The notes beneath the pieces were generated by a model. That model saw only the letters and a list, made by a program, of their open reading frames with translations. It had not been told where the DNA came from and searched no databases. This document shows positions 1-11,456 of a DNA stretch of 64,000 nucleotides, one piece after another. The translations under genes and the position numbers were made by a program. Source of the stretch: Symsagittifera roscoffensis (Eukaryota > Xenacoelomorpha > Acoela > Convolutidae); NCBI RefSeq assembly GCF_963678635.1, contig NC_087067.1, positions 21,955,547-22,019,546 on the forward strand. The letters are read 5' to 3'. Position 1 is the first letter of the stretch, and the number at the start of each line of letters is the position of its first letter.

Positions 1-540
1 GGAAAACAAGCAGACAAAAGTTTGATGACATTAGAATAAAATACTAGCGAAGGGCGCTTACTGATTGGAACTGGTTGATTTTACTTAGTAGTGAAAAAAA
101 CTCTGACAAATTCTCGATGCGTAGAGGTTCGTCCCAAAATTTTGTCATATTCTCTTTTTCATTCACTTTGCGAGGTTAAAGCTACCAATCCTTAGGATAT
201 ATTGCAAGTAGGTGAAAAGGTTTTGAACTTCGCTAAAGTCGGCATTTGTTTCGCAGATTTCGTCTATACAGAAGTTTTTGCGGAACAGATACTTGCATAT
301 ATATCCTCTCTAGCTTGAATTTGATGGTGTACTTGTGCTCGCAAAACTACCGCAAGAAAATTACTGAGCAGGACGGGTCCACTCAATTGTATGACGTTGA
401 GGCAAAAGCTTTTGTATTTTGTTTTTGGGTTGAGAGGTCAGTTTTGTTCATATTTTATGTTTCATTGGTTGAGAAGGCACCAATGACATTTCTTCTTTAT
501 AAAACGGAAGTTCAATCTTCAATGGTTCATCCATAGGCTG

Positions 541-780
541 TAGCAATTAATCGAGTCGAGAGGCCGTGTCAGTTCCTTTGATAAGTGACGCTGTCGCGAT
601 AGAATCAATGTTTTCTGTTCCGAGGAGAAGTGAAACATGATTGTAATCAAAGCAAGCAAAGGTAAAGTCGCGAAATTGATCGTTTGCTTGGCAGACGCTG
701 TTGAGTGTTTTTGGTTGAACATTCTCAACTTTCAGCTGTGCATGTCCTCTCAATGTGGGCTTCTTCATTGATGGTTCCAA
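541..780 (-). mobile_element. BEL/Pao-like retroelement fossil fragment (DUF1758-like)
   Basis: On the minus strand a short open stretch reads like the protease-associated region of BEL/Pao retrotransposons. A segment beginning PTLRGHAQLKVENV is followed about 30 residues later by HVSLLLGTENID, resembling the 'DLLLGxDN' core of the DUF1758 domain. This is an old, broken scrap; no LTR or reverse transcriptase is recognised around it. The surrounding 1-1150 is slightly richer in GC than the DNA to its right, and may hold further decayed pieces of the same element. Identification is by eye from one motif, so it is tentative. Confidence 0.35.
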
Positions 781-1524
781 AAAAGATGAACAGTCAACTC
801 GATTTTTTTCTACGTCAACGATATTCAGTATCTTGTTTTGACTAGTTTTTTTTTCATTTTCCGGCTATTTATAGTAACTTTCAGGTGTCTGTGTTTGAGA
901 AAAGTCTAAGAGACAGGCTTCCTGCGCATGTTTCTCTGTTTGTTCATTTGTGATATTTGAAAGGAACGGCATTGCTATCCATTGAACTAATTTCTGCCGA
1001 ATCTTTGATATTGAATGGTTTTTTGGATACCTTTGAGATCTAACCAAGTTTATCGGCTCCTCAGCCTTCCCACCTTCATGTATATTTGTATATGGTTTTT
1101 TGTTTAACTTTTCCAAATTTAATTTAAAATGCAGACTATTACAATAGGCCATGTTTAAGTTTGTTGTAATTATTTAATCTTTTCAGCCCCTCGTTATACC
1201 CTAAAACTGATAAATATCTGAGGATTTCTTTCCTAAAAAGATTTTCAACTTGATAAGAATTGGTTCAAAAGTTTCAAACTTAGCGATTCTGAGATCCTCA
1301 TCAAGCTATCTTTACGTTAATATCTAAAACTTTTGAGTCAAGGATCCTGATCAGCTGGCTATTTTTACTGTCCTCCTAACTTTCAAATGTTCTTTTTTGT
1401 TGTTTTGCAAGTAATTCTGGCTAAATGCGTAGATTTAAAATGAAAATTATGAATATCATTTGATCACAATTGTTACTTTTTTCACCATGCTAAGTTTTCT
1501 TGCATAATGACAATTTAAAACTAC

Positions 1525-2475
1525 TCGGGTTGACCTCCATACACCGAAATTGTTTATCATAAAACTCCATACAACAAAAATCATTATCTTCAAAAGTGTG
1601 CAGAAAATGCTTGTCATACAATTTTCATACATTTTCGAAAATAATAGAAAAAAAAATTAAAACAATTCTGCGGCTTTTTGAGAACAGTTGAACAGAGTGG
1701 TGACAAAAAAAAACTGATTTGAATTTTTTTTGAAAAAAGTGCTTACCATACAATTTCCATATACGACACAAAAATTTTCCAGCAGTAATTTTGAAAACAT
1801 GCCCCATAAAAAAAATTTTTTCAACCAAAAATTTAATATGTACGCAAACAAGCACTTTCCGAAAAAAATTTTGCGTGCAAAATTTATTTTTTGTGTGCAT
1901 AACGTAGTCCTGGATACGATAATATTGGCTTTTTTCTTTTCACTTAAATTATTTTTTCAAAAACACTGAAAACTCCTATTTCTTTTGTATGGCGTGTTTT
2001 TGTATGCCTTGATCAATGTCTGATAATTTGAAAATTCAAAAATTTAAAATAATCATCATTGAACAATTTTGCAAAAAATTAAAAGTTTATTGTTTTTGTT
2101 ATATATTTTGTGAAAGACAGCTCGATTTGTGTAAGACAGCTTGTGAAATTCAGGATGTTTTTCATGCATTGTAAATGCAAGAACGTCCAACTTTTGATGC
2201 TTTGAGTAAACAAGGTCTTTGTCACTTGTGCTCGGTTGCAAACACAACCGAAAATTTGTCAGAAAATAAATGTAGCAACAAAAAACAACTTTTTGGTTTA
2301 TGAAGAAAACCCCTATCATACAATTTCCATTTATGGGAAAATGTTTATTGTAGAGATTTCACGCAATTTTCTGTACGTATGGAATTGTATGGAATTGTAT
2401 GAAAAGAAATTTCCCATTTACCAGAATTGTATGATAAGCATTTTTGGTCAACCCGATAAGCATTTTTGGTAAGTT
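1525..2475. repeat. family D palindromic repeats (ATGCTTATCATACAA words)
   Basis: The stretch opens with CGGGTTGACCTCCATA (about 1527) and closes with GGTCAACCCGATAAGC (about 2448), an inverted pair of ends. Inside are many degenerate copies of a word like ATGCTTGTCATACAATTTCC and its reverse complement, so the DNA can fold on itself throughout. The same word and CCCGGGTTGA ends recur at 22710-24720 and 53700-53915. The part around 2060-2240 looks different and may be host sequence between two repeat copies. Confidence 0.5.
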
Positions 2476-2633
2476 GAAAAAAGCCCTGAATTTGTACATT
2501 TATTACCTGGGGTTTCTACATGAAGCAGTTTCAATAGCAAGTGTTCTAAATTCCACTCCTCATTTCCACATTTCGCACCACAAAGGAGTTTAATCAAAAC
2601 GACTCTTCGGACGTAACGGCCACCTTTTGGCAT
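2056..2633 (-). CDS. possible two-exon gene, unknown product
   Basis: Two open stretches on minus look more like coding sequence than the surrounding repeats. The first (2507-2633) starts at an ATG, has charged and cysteine-containing composition (MPKGGRYVRR, then CGAKCGNEEW), and ends at a clean donor, CCCCAG|GTAATA. The second (about 2056-2243) has mixed composition including KDLVYSKHQKLD and ends in a stop. A phase-compatible acceptor for the second was not found, and family D repeat sequence lies between them, so they may not belong together. No domain is recognised. Confidence 0.22.
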
Positions 2634-3054
2634 GTAATAAAGCATTTCAAGTCAAATCCAGTTTTTTCTAATTACCATTTGGTTGCGTTAGAAAAATCAA
2701 CGATCTTTGCAAAGTCGAAGAAAAACATTTGTTTTCTTCTACGCTCTTTTAACCCGAAACTTTTTAATTGAAAATTTTAACGTCGAACTTTTTCGAAAAC
2801 TAAATTCAATGAGAAGAATAGTACAAAAAATTTAGAATCTTCTGCCCAAAAAACTCATACCTATAGACCTCAAAAACTATATCGAGCCTATGATCGTCAA
2901 ATTTTTTTATCGATTCTTGCCCTGAAGTGTGAATGGGTGGCTCAACATCCCAAATCGAAAACTATTGTCATTGATGAAGATACCTGTATCTTTAGATAAA
3001 TGAACGTAAGTTTTGCAAAAACAAGAGGCTAAGTTTCAAATTTACTGAAAACCA

Positions 3055-3375
3055 TTTTCGGTCGACCAACCCTTAAATTTTTCTGAAACCGCTTTCGAAG
3101 CCAATATTTACTAATTTTTGAGGTAAGAGGGCGCCAAAAAAATGCATTTTTTGGTCAAAAATCTTAAAAAATTGTCCAAAAACGGCTTTTTTTTTGTTTT
3201 TTTTTCCAAAAATTTGCCTGCGACGCAGAAAATTTTGTCAAATTAGGGTCTTTATAGTGTTCTGGGAGCGCTCGGAAAATCAGTTGGGTCGACTAAAAAT
3301 GGACGACAAATTTTTGAAAACTTAAAAATCCGCCCCCTCGCGAAAAAATCTTAGATCCGCCCCTGATTATAAACC
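3055..3375. repeat. family E dispersed repeat copy
   Basis: This copy carries GTCGACC, a GGCGCCAA word, a 'TGCCTGCGACGCAGAAAATT' block and the end ATCCGCCCCTGA. The same blocks recur at 5345-5575 and, more decayed, at 35060-35290 and 39010-39465. No coding potential was seen and no clear terminal repeats were found. Confidence 0.5.
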
Positions 3376-3963
3376 AATTTAAATCGATTATTTTAGATTT
3401 TCATAGAGCCGGCCGGTACAATGACAATGTAATTGATTATTTTCCATATATAATGGTTGCATCAATTATTATGAAAGCATTCATGCTTTTACTTAATTTC
3501 AAACCACCCCTTCTTTGTCAATAAATAACTCTGTAAATTCGATAGTTCGCGCTTAAAATGCAGTTTTTTGGTAGTGGAGGAAAGGGAGAACGGGCCCGCC
3601 AACCGACCAATTTTAACTTATTAACTGGGTCGGGGCTGACTGGATACTTAGAGGGGAAAAGAGCCAATTTAAATGAAACAAATTGGAAACTGACTTTTTT
3701 TTCCAAACAGATATTATTTCAGCATTTAGCTGTTTTACAGGCCCCCTTTTACCTTTTCCGAGGTTCGATTTAGAAAAGCCTGCTGAAAAAAAAACGATTG
3801 GTATTCTAAACTGTAATAAAATGTGTCGGCGTGAGCAATCGAACAGATTATGACTCATTTCTTAAATGCAATTTGCGATGTGAACAAAAAAACTACAACT
3901 CAGAATTCTATAGACTGATTCGAAAAAGCTTCAAAGATTTTATATATTAAATTTGTTACTCGA

Positions 3964-4909
3964 TTATTGTATGATTTCAAGACCGCTAGTCACCATTTTA
4001 CTCGAGTAGGATTTCTTGGTAATCCGAATGGATTCGGAACTCTCCTGTTCACTCTCAATTCTCACTTCGGTTCTTTGCTGCTGCTCACTTATAGTCACTC
4101 GGCAATCTTTCTCGGCATTTCGACGTTCCATTGCGTCGCCGACGAAGAACGCAAGAAGCCAAATTCCAAACATCGCGAACAAAAACGCAACCCACATCAT
4201 ACTGCGTGCAGTTTGAAAGGTTAAATGCAAAATTATGGAATCACTTTTGAACACTTACAAAAAATAATTGAAATCCCGCTATACTATCTTTGATTGAAAG
4301 TCAAATACGAAAATTGTCAATAGTTCCCATCAGGAAGGTACAGAGATCTCTATTTCGTAGAATCTTTCAATGACTTAACCCACTTTACCAGCTAAAGAAT
4401 TCGCATTGGCACTCGGCCAAACTCAGTTTTGGTTTCTGTTTTGTTCCAAAAGAGTTCGAGATACCAAAGCTCCAGTAGTCATTTTGTCGTCTAATGATTT
4501 TTCACAAATTAATTCAACGCCAAAAGTATTACAAGAACGTTTTTCTCCTTTTCAAACATGATTTTATGCCAATTTTGATTTGATTTTTTATCAAATTGTG
4601 TTATTATGGAAGGAGTTTGAATTAAATGGTTTGCAGAAAAAGACTTGTATGAAGAGACGACATGTAACCTATGAGAATATGCAGGCTCACAATTGATTGA
4701 GTCGGGCCTCGTATAACGAATGAACAGGGAGTATAAAATACACGAAGTCAGCAGCATGAAAAGATGAAGAATAAAGAGGGGCATAGTCAGTTTGTGTTTG
4801 TCCCATTGTTTCACGAAGCAGATCCCCAACCAGATGATCAGAATGAGACCTTCGGCGCCTGTGAGCAGAATGCAAGCACGCGTCGACACATTAGTAACCA
4901 GTTCAGCGT
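3964..4909 (-). CDS. small multi-pass membrane protein, two 3' exons (5' incomplete)
   Basis: Two minus-strand exons join in phase. Exon 4669-4909 ends TATTCTCATAG|GTTACA, and exon 3964-4201 begins after CACGCAG with T ATG ATG TGG, giving ...AYSH-S-MMWVAFLF. The exon 4669-4909 product has two membrane segments (around LLTGAEGLILIIWLGICF and LFILHLFMLLTSCILYSLF). The last exon adds a third (MMWVAFLFAMFGIWLLAFF), followed by a charged, glutamate- and serine-rich tail ending GLEIIQ. No in-frame ATG is found at the upstream side of the first exon seen, which probably starts at the acceptor TTGAACAG near 4910, so the start lies in an exon not located. The topology suggests a four-span protein with one span missing from view. 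No family is recognised. The intron is 467 bp. Confidence 0.55.
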
Positions 4910-4984
4910 TGCTGTTCAACGAAATTACATAACTTTTTATACATTTATGTCAAAATATGTTTAAAATTTAAAGTATCGCAGGTT

Positions 4985-5034
4985 TCCGAGTCGTCTTCCA
5001 TATAAAATATGCTTTTCATACAGTTCCATAGTAT
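4985..5034. repeat. short family D fragment
   Basis: A fragment with CCGAGTCGTCTTCCATA followed by ATGCTTTTCATACAGTTCCA, matching the family D word. It abuts the family A fold-back element that starts at 5036. Confidence 0.4.
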
Positions 5035-5035
5035 A

Positions 5036-5262
5036 AACAAGACTGCTCGTGTCAGGGCTAAGCCCTGAATGTTCCTACTGCCTTTTAAGGTCTATGGAGC
5101 TGTAATATCATGAAAAATTCAAGTGTAATAAAATGATTTTTTTTATTTGAGATTTTTTGTGAAAATCCTCACCCGAAAATCATCATCCATGTTATAACAG
5201 CTCAAATAACCTGAAAAGGCAGTCGGAACAATCAGGGCTTCACCCTGATACGAGCTGTCTTG
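5036..5262. mobile_element. family A fold-back derivative with two right ends
   Basis: Both ends of this 227-bp element are the family A right end (hairpin CAGGGC-loop-GCCCTG next to AGTCGGAAC), facing outward in inverted orientation. The family A left end and core are absent. It looks like an end-to-end rearranged or abortive derivative. Confidence 0.6.
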
Positions 5263-5336
5263 TTTTTTAATCCAAATTGAATCGAGGCGCCTAATACGAG
5301 CTGTCTTGTTTTTTAATTCAAATTGAATCGAGGCGA
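5249..5336. repeat. 46-bp tandem duplication
   Basis: The segment starting TACGAGCTGTCTTGTTTTTT and ending GAATCGAGGCG occurs twice in a row with a period of 46 bp and almost no differences. It begins inside the end of the fold-back element and runs into its flank. Confidence 0.75.
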
Positions 5337-5344
5337 ACAAATTT

Positions 5345-5575
5345 TTTTAGGTCGACCAAATTGATTTTCCAAGCTCTCCTAAAGCACTAAAAAGACCCTG
5401 TTTTGGTCTAAATTTCTGCGCCGCAGGCAAAATTTTTGAAAAACAGGCTAAAAAAGGCGTTTTTTGGTACTTTTTGGAAAATTTTGATTAAAAAAAATCG
5501 CGTTTTTTCGGCGCGCGCTGCCCACTCAAAATTAGTATATATTGGCGCCAACCCCCCCTAAATCCGCCCCTGACT
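5345..5575. repeat. family E dispersed repeat copy
   Basis: It shares GTCGACCAA, TCTGCGCCGCAGGCAAAATT, a GGCGCGCGC block, TTGGCGCC and AATCCGCCCCTGAC with the copy at 3055-3375. It is non-coding. Confidence 0.5.
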
Positions 5576-7303
5576 TTAACTACGATCACCATCTTTGAAA
5601 ATCAATTTCCCAGCTCAGGAATTTTTTTATGAAATAGCGCTTGTTCATCGCACATCGCGATGGGTTCAGAGGTGCATTTTTCTATCAAGATATCAACAAA
5701 ACGACACTGATTATTTTGTGCGAGGAAAGATCATCAAGTAATTGTCAATCCTAATGTACCTTAAAGCAAAAAAAAGTATTTGGAAATTTGATCATAATAC
5801 TGAAGATGCGGATTTCCTAAATATAATTTTAAGAAAACATTTTATAAAGCAGAAGAAACTGCCTTTGATAAAATACAGCCACGCATTGCGATTTCTTTCA
5901 TTTCATTCCATTCAGAAAAGTGAACGGGACTTTATTCGACTATGCTCTTTTAGGCTAAACAATTTAGAATCCAGGGCTACATGAATAAGAAAAACATGAA
6001 AACAATGTAGATTCACGACATCAAAAATGGAAAAATCTCGGACAATTTTAACCAATTTTCTTGACCTAATTTAACGATGAATGGCAAGTTAATGTTTCTT
6101 ATACACTTTTGAGCCCAACTAAGTCCTTTTATGTTGATATTATGAAGTTTTTTAAGTAAACAGCGACGCCATGTTCGGCAAACAATCAAGGGTGGCTCGC
6201 GAAAAACTCTCAAAACCCCGAAAAGACCCTGTGAAACATTTCTACTGCCTAAGATCTGAAGGGGAACAGCTGGATAGAACATAAGTTTCAACAGCTGATT
6301 GAGGGAGGAGTTAAGCCTGAAAAATCAAGTTTTTTCACAATTAAATTTTTATTGAGTCCCAGAGAAATCTGCTTATGAAGAAATTGTAACTCCTATATAT
6401 AAATATTTATCGTATTTAGTTTTAACACGAGTAAATTTAGTTTTTGAAAGGTTTTGGCGCCATTGTTGGAACCAAAAACTTCAAAAATTCATAAAATATT
6501 TGCAAAAAAATAGAAAAATTTCTTATAAGTTTTCAACGATATTTTTTTTTGTTTTTCTGGTCATTTTTCTTCAGAAACTGTTTTTCAATTGACCAACACT
6601 GTCAAATTTGTTACTAACTAATTTTTATTTTTTTTGTTCAGATTTTACTATCAGACCACACAGAAAAAACTACAGTTTTGAAGAAAAAAAATGGTTTTTT
6701 TTCAGACTATGGTCGGAAAATTTTGTGATATTTGCACAGTAACTGGCTATACTTGTTGTTAAAAAATTTTCCTTTTTTAATCTCAGTTTTTTCAGTAGAA
6801 ATAAAAATAGATGTTTTTCCATAGCTGAAAGCCGACTCAAATCATACTCAAATATCAAACTGGACTGTTTATGCGTCTTCCACCACTGGAAACACATGTT
6901 TGGCAAATGAACCACTGATTTATTGAGTCCTAAGCGTAAAATTAAAACAACAACAAAAAGGAATCGTTAAAATTATTGAACACATAAACGTCGAGCTACA
7001 GCTATTTGGGCGTGGCGGTTATATGTCTGATTTCGGAAAAGCGAAGCCTCATTTGTAAAAATTTCAAAAGTGGACGAAGGGGGAGGGCTGAAATATAATC
7101 ATGTAGTAATGAAATGTTTTGACTTGATAAAATGTAATTTCGTTGGAAAAGTATTGAGCCATTTGCACTGGTCTTTCTGACACACCACCCACAGACCTAC
7201 ACAGCACTTCACAGTACCACTGGCTACACTGCTGACTGGAAACTGCTCAAAGTACTCTTTCACCACCTAAACACCAGACCATAAATTGGACCAACTTAAC
7301 CTC
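5576..7303. other. unassigned AT-rich DNA
   Basis: No convincing gene, RNA or repeat was found. Several open frames under 95 codons exist on both strands without recognisable composition, signal peptide or domain. Confidence 0.4.
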
Positions 7304-7497
7304 GGCTCTTTTTCCTTCACACCCCTCCCCCTTCCACCCCACCTGTGAATTTTTACAAGTAATTTATCATTTCACATAGCACATTGACCGATAGTTACAA
7401 AATTTTGCATGCAGACTAATTCCATGCCAAACTACGTAACGTTATAACACCTCTCGTTACACCGAAACTTACGTTAGGTGGGGCAGAAAACGAGCCC
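7304..7497. mobile_element. family C MITE, diverged
   Basis: Begins GGCTCTTTTTCCTTCAC and ends GGGGCAGAAAACGAGCC, with the diagnostic internal block ATGCAGACTAATTCCATG and AAACTACGTAACGTT. It is more diverged than copies in the 21-30 kb cluster. No matching 8-bp flanks remain. Confidence 0.6.
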
Positions 7498-7596
7498 TAA
7501 AATCCTCCACCAAATATTCCATATTAAAATGCTCACTTGAATATTTACATTGGATTCAAACTATTTGGCACTTTGCTTGCTTGTTATATACTCAAA

Positions 7597-8000
7597 AAGG
7601 CTGTTCGTATCAGGACGAAGCCATGAATGTTACAACAGCCTTTAAAGGTCGATAAAGTGGTGTTCACTTTTGAAAAAAAAGGATTGATTTTTTTTAAAGA
7701 AAAAAAACTTTATAAACTTTTTGGAATTGATTTTTCAAAGTCATTCTACCCCACGCTAAGTAAAATACAAAGTGATAGATTTCGAATATAGCCAAGTATT
7801 AAATACACCAAAAAGAACGCCTCAATTTAATTTGTAACGTTCTCTTATACGGATTAAATGTCCGCTTACGCGTTAATAGCACGAAAGATATCGCGCGTTA
7901 ACCAAATTTGAGCTCAGGGCAACAATGACATTTAAATCTTTTGTGAAACATTGCTAGTCAAAAGGTCAAAATTTGCCGGGAGAAAAAAAACTACCACGAT
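7597..8000 (-). mobile_element. family A copy, decayed, inverted
   Basis: Right-end sequence (GGCTGTTCGTATCAGGACGAAG) leads, followed by the core with ATAGCACGAAAGATATCGCGCG and the GAGCTCAGG block, then decays. It lies tail-away from the better copy at 8046-8576. Confidence 0.6.
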
Positions 8001-8045
8001 AGCTCTTTCCCAGTCCCTCCTTTGATTTTATTTAAAATGGTTTTT

Positions 8046-8576
8046 GTTCCGACTTTCGATACGAAAGTAACAGAATATTTGTGCTCGGGGTGGGTTTTTT
8101 TTCTTCAGACAAATTTCGTTTTTTTAACTAGCCATTTTTGACGGAAATTTTTTTATCAATCGAAAGGTATTGTTGTCCTGAGCTCAAATTTGGAAAGATA
8201 TTGCACCTGTGATCATTTTTTGTGAAGTTATGAGGGTTTAAAGATTGCCATTTTGGCCAATTTGGGATAATTAACGCGCGATGTATTTCGCGCTATTAAC
8301 GAGTAAGCGGAGAGTTAATCCGTCTTAGAAATCGTTCCAAATTGGTTGAAAGAAGCTTAGTTACCATAATTCATTTGTTACAAGGAGCAAAATTTATCCT
8401 TTTGTACTTTATATGGGGTATGGGGGGATAATTTTTATTAAAAAATTTCAAATTTAAAAAAAAAAGATTTCCATTTAGTTTTATTTCATTAAATTTTTTA
8501 ATGTTTTTACTGCTCCATAAACCCTAAAAGGCAGTCGGAACTTTCAGGGCTTCGCCCTGATACGAGCAGTCTTGTT
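8046..8576 (+). mobile_element. family A element, Helentron/Helitron2-like, non-autonomous
   Basis: Full-length copy. The left tip GTTCCGACT runs into a hairpin (ACTTTCG-ATA-CGAAAGT) and then TTTGTGCTCGGGGTGGG. The core carries TTAACGCGCGATGTATTTCGCGC. Near the right end, AGTCGGAAC (the reverse complement of the left tip) is followed by the hairpin CAGGGC-TTC-GCCCTG and the end ATACGAGCAGTCTTGTT. One inverted repeat lies at the very tip and the other about 30 bp inside, followed by a hairpin. This is the asymmetric arrangement known for Helentrons. No coding sequence is present. Confidence 0.6.
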
Positions 8577-9533
8577 CATATTTTAAACTGCATCAAAACA
8601 TGTCAGCGTGAACAGGTGAACAAATTTGTACAAATTTTATTACAAGCAAAAAGCCTTGTGAACAATTTTTTAACAATTTAGTTTTGTTATTTTACAAGGG
8701 GGTGGAAAACTGGAAACAGAGCTGGAACGATTAATTTGATTCACCAACAACCGGAAAAAAATGAGAAAAATTTTTAGTTTAACACTATGAGATAAAAAAA
8801 TTTTTACAAAGCACCCGTATCCAGCAAAAGCTGTTTTTCTAGATATAAAAGTTGTATAGATAACCCAGCTATTTTTTTTGTACTTTCTGAACAGAAATGA
8901 TCTATTTCGTTCTTAGTTTAGAATTAATTGATTTCTGCAAAGAAACAACCAGAAATCAGTTCACTGCTCAACCGCAACAAGATAAACATACTTCGAGTAT
9001 ACACATAGTCGTAGAAATAGCGGGTGTTTGAGCAACAACCGGAGACTTTTTTTCTAGCTAGAAATAGCCTAGAGTTAGCTAATTACTAATCAGAAATAAG
9101 AGAGAAACAAAGATTTTTAGGAAAATCCCTGCTTTGTTTGAACATTTCACAAAGACTTTCTGGCCAGAAAATTAGATAAGGTATAAAGTATTCCAGATCA
9201 GAATGAAAGATTTTTCTCGGTACGTTAATGGAATTTTTATTTAAGCAAACTATTTATCTTTTTATGCCAATCAGGGATTGTAAACCTGATTAGGAGTAAA
9301 GTTTTCACTCATACTTTTCCCAAAAATTGGTATATAGATATGTTGAATTCTTGAGGTTGAAAAATTGTTACACAAAACGGACCTGGTAATTACTAAAGGG
9401 CAACGATGAAAAACGAATCTCCTGCTGTTGTTGATAGACCGTTGTTGACTTTTCTCTAACCCTTTCCACTTAACCTTTCGGAAATTCTTTTTATGAAAGC
9501 CTATTTAAAAAATTTTTTCAATTTTTGAACCAA
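8577..9533. other. unassigned AT-rich DNA
   Basis: No gene or clear repeat was found. The start (8600-8720) resembles the internal part of a family B MITE of the CGTGTCAGCGTGAACAG subtype, but without both ends. Confidence 0.35.
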
Positions 9534-9572
9534 ACAAGACTGCTCGTATCAGAGCAGAGCCCTGATTTAGAA
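9534..9572 (-). mobile_element. family A right-end fragment
   Basis: AACAAGACTGCTCGTATCAG followed by an imperfect GAGC-GAGCCCTG hairpin, with no core. Confidence 0.6.
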
Positions 9573-9859
9573 TAAATTTTCTCCCACACGCTGTGAAAAG
9601 TACAACTTACACACACATGCTGTGAAATACCCCACACAATGTGAAATACGCGAAGTCTTGAATTCATCGTCTATCAAACTATCATTACGACTAAAACATT
9701 TCAAACTAATCTGGTACAATTTCTGCGCTGAACTATAAAAACTGTCGGCTACGCGTTAAAATTTGTCCAAACTGGCCAGTTAAAATGGTTCGAGTGAAAA
9801 ACCTCGAACCTCGCCAATCATCTTTGTTTAGTCGTAACTTTGAATTTTAATACGAAGAA

Positions 9860-10346
9860 AACAACTCAAATTAGGGCGAAGTCCTGAATGTTTCGACTGC
9901 CTTTTACGGTGTATGCAGTAGTGTTTGCCTCGAAAGAAAGATGCAGATTTAGAAAAAAAAACATTTTTTTTTTGAAAATTTAAGCAAAAATTATCCACCT
10001 GACGCTACGTTAGAGATAAATTGATATGTTTCTCACGTATCAAATTATTAGGAAGGCTAAACAGCAAGGCTCAGTTCATTTTGGAACGATTTCTAACACC
10101 GTTACGTTTTGATAGCGCAAAATATATTGCGGGTTTATCGACCCAAATTGGCCTAAGTGGCAATTCTAAGTGGCAAAATTTATCACAGGTGGAATATGTT
10201 TCTTAATTTGAGCTCAGGACAACACTAATCTTTGAATGATATAAATCAAGTTCTGTCAAAAATGGCTAGTTAAAAATTCAAAATTTGTCTGAGAAAAAAC
10301 ACCCGAGCATAAATATTCAGTCAGTTTCTTCAAAGTCGGAACAAAG
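9860..10346 (-). mobile_element. family A copy, decayed, inverted
   Basis: Starts with the right-end hairpin (TTAGGGCGAAGTCCTGAATG). The core contains GCGCAAAATATATTGCGGG in place of the CG-rich palindrome. It ends near TTCAAAGTCGGAAC. A further right-end scrap follows at 10349-10400 (ACTGCTCGTATTAAGG). Confidence 0.6.
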
Positions 10347-10933
10347 GTTAAACTGCTCGTATTAAGGCGCAATCCTGATTAATTCAACGACCTTTTAAAA
10401 TTGTTCGTTTTTCCAATTCTGGCGCTCTGAAACATTTTTTAGAATGAGATTTATGAAGTTCTACTGAAAATAGTTTTTGACGTTTTGAATGAATTTAAAA
10501 AAGGTACCACCTTCAAAAAATGAACAATTTTTCTGACTGTTTTCTACACACAATTGCCGCATGAAATGTTCTTAAGCAGGTTGATCTTCTAATTCTACCC
10601 AAATTGTATTTTATGCATGTTCTTTGTGTTTGACTATAATTAAATCAAGACATTTAAAATTTTCGCATTATAGCCACCCAGCCTGGTTACAAAAAGTTAT
10701 AGTCTCCCATATTATGTTTTCAATGGGATTTTGTTATCATGAGGGGTTTTTTCATTTGGATGTTGGGCTTCGAAAAGCCTAAAACCAACATTTCAAAATT
10801 TGCTTGCCTAAATTTTAACGCGTGAATATATCCAGTTTGAAAACTAAATTTATAATTCAACTACAAAAATCGGATGCTGTGAAAAAATTAGAGAAACCTC
10901 CGACTATGTTTTTGAAATATTAAATGTTTTTTT

Positions 10934-11456
10934 GTTCCGACTTTCGGAACGAAAGTAACGGAATATTTGTGCTCGAGGTGGGTTTATTTTCTTCAGACAA
11001 ATTTCGACTTTTTAACTAGCCATTTTTGACGGATTTTTTTTATATCAATCGAAAAGTATTGTTGTCCTGAGCTCAAATTTGAAAAAACATTTCACTTGTG
11101 ATCATTTTTCGTAAAGTGACGGGGGTTTAAAGGTTGCCATTTTGGACAATTTGGGACAATTAACGCGCGATATATTTCGCGCTTTTAACGCGTAAGCGGA
11201 GAGTTAATCCGTCTTAGAAATTGTTCCAAGTTGGTTGAAAGAAGCCTATTTGTCATAATTGGTTTGCTACAAGGAGCGAATTAGATTCTTTGTACTGAAT
11301 ATGGCGTGTGGGTGGATGGTTTTCATAAATAAATTTAGAATATTTTTTTAAATTTTTTTAAAATTTCATTTAATTTTTCAATTTTATTACTGCTCCATAA
11401 ACCTTAAAAGACAGTCGGAACATTCAGGGTTTCGTCCTCATGCGAGCAGTCTTGTT
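10934..11456 (+). mobile_element. family A element, first of a head-to-tail pair
   Basis: Left tip GTTCCGACTTTCGGAACGAA, core CGCGCGATATATTTCGCGC, right hairpin region CAGGGTTTCGTCCTC and end GCAGTCTTGTT. The next copy begins at the following base. Confidence 0.65.

Noticed and set aside
10021-10206. 61-codon plus frame
   Set aside because: Lies wholly within a decayed family A element.
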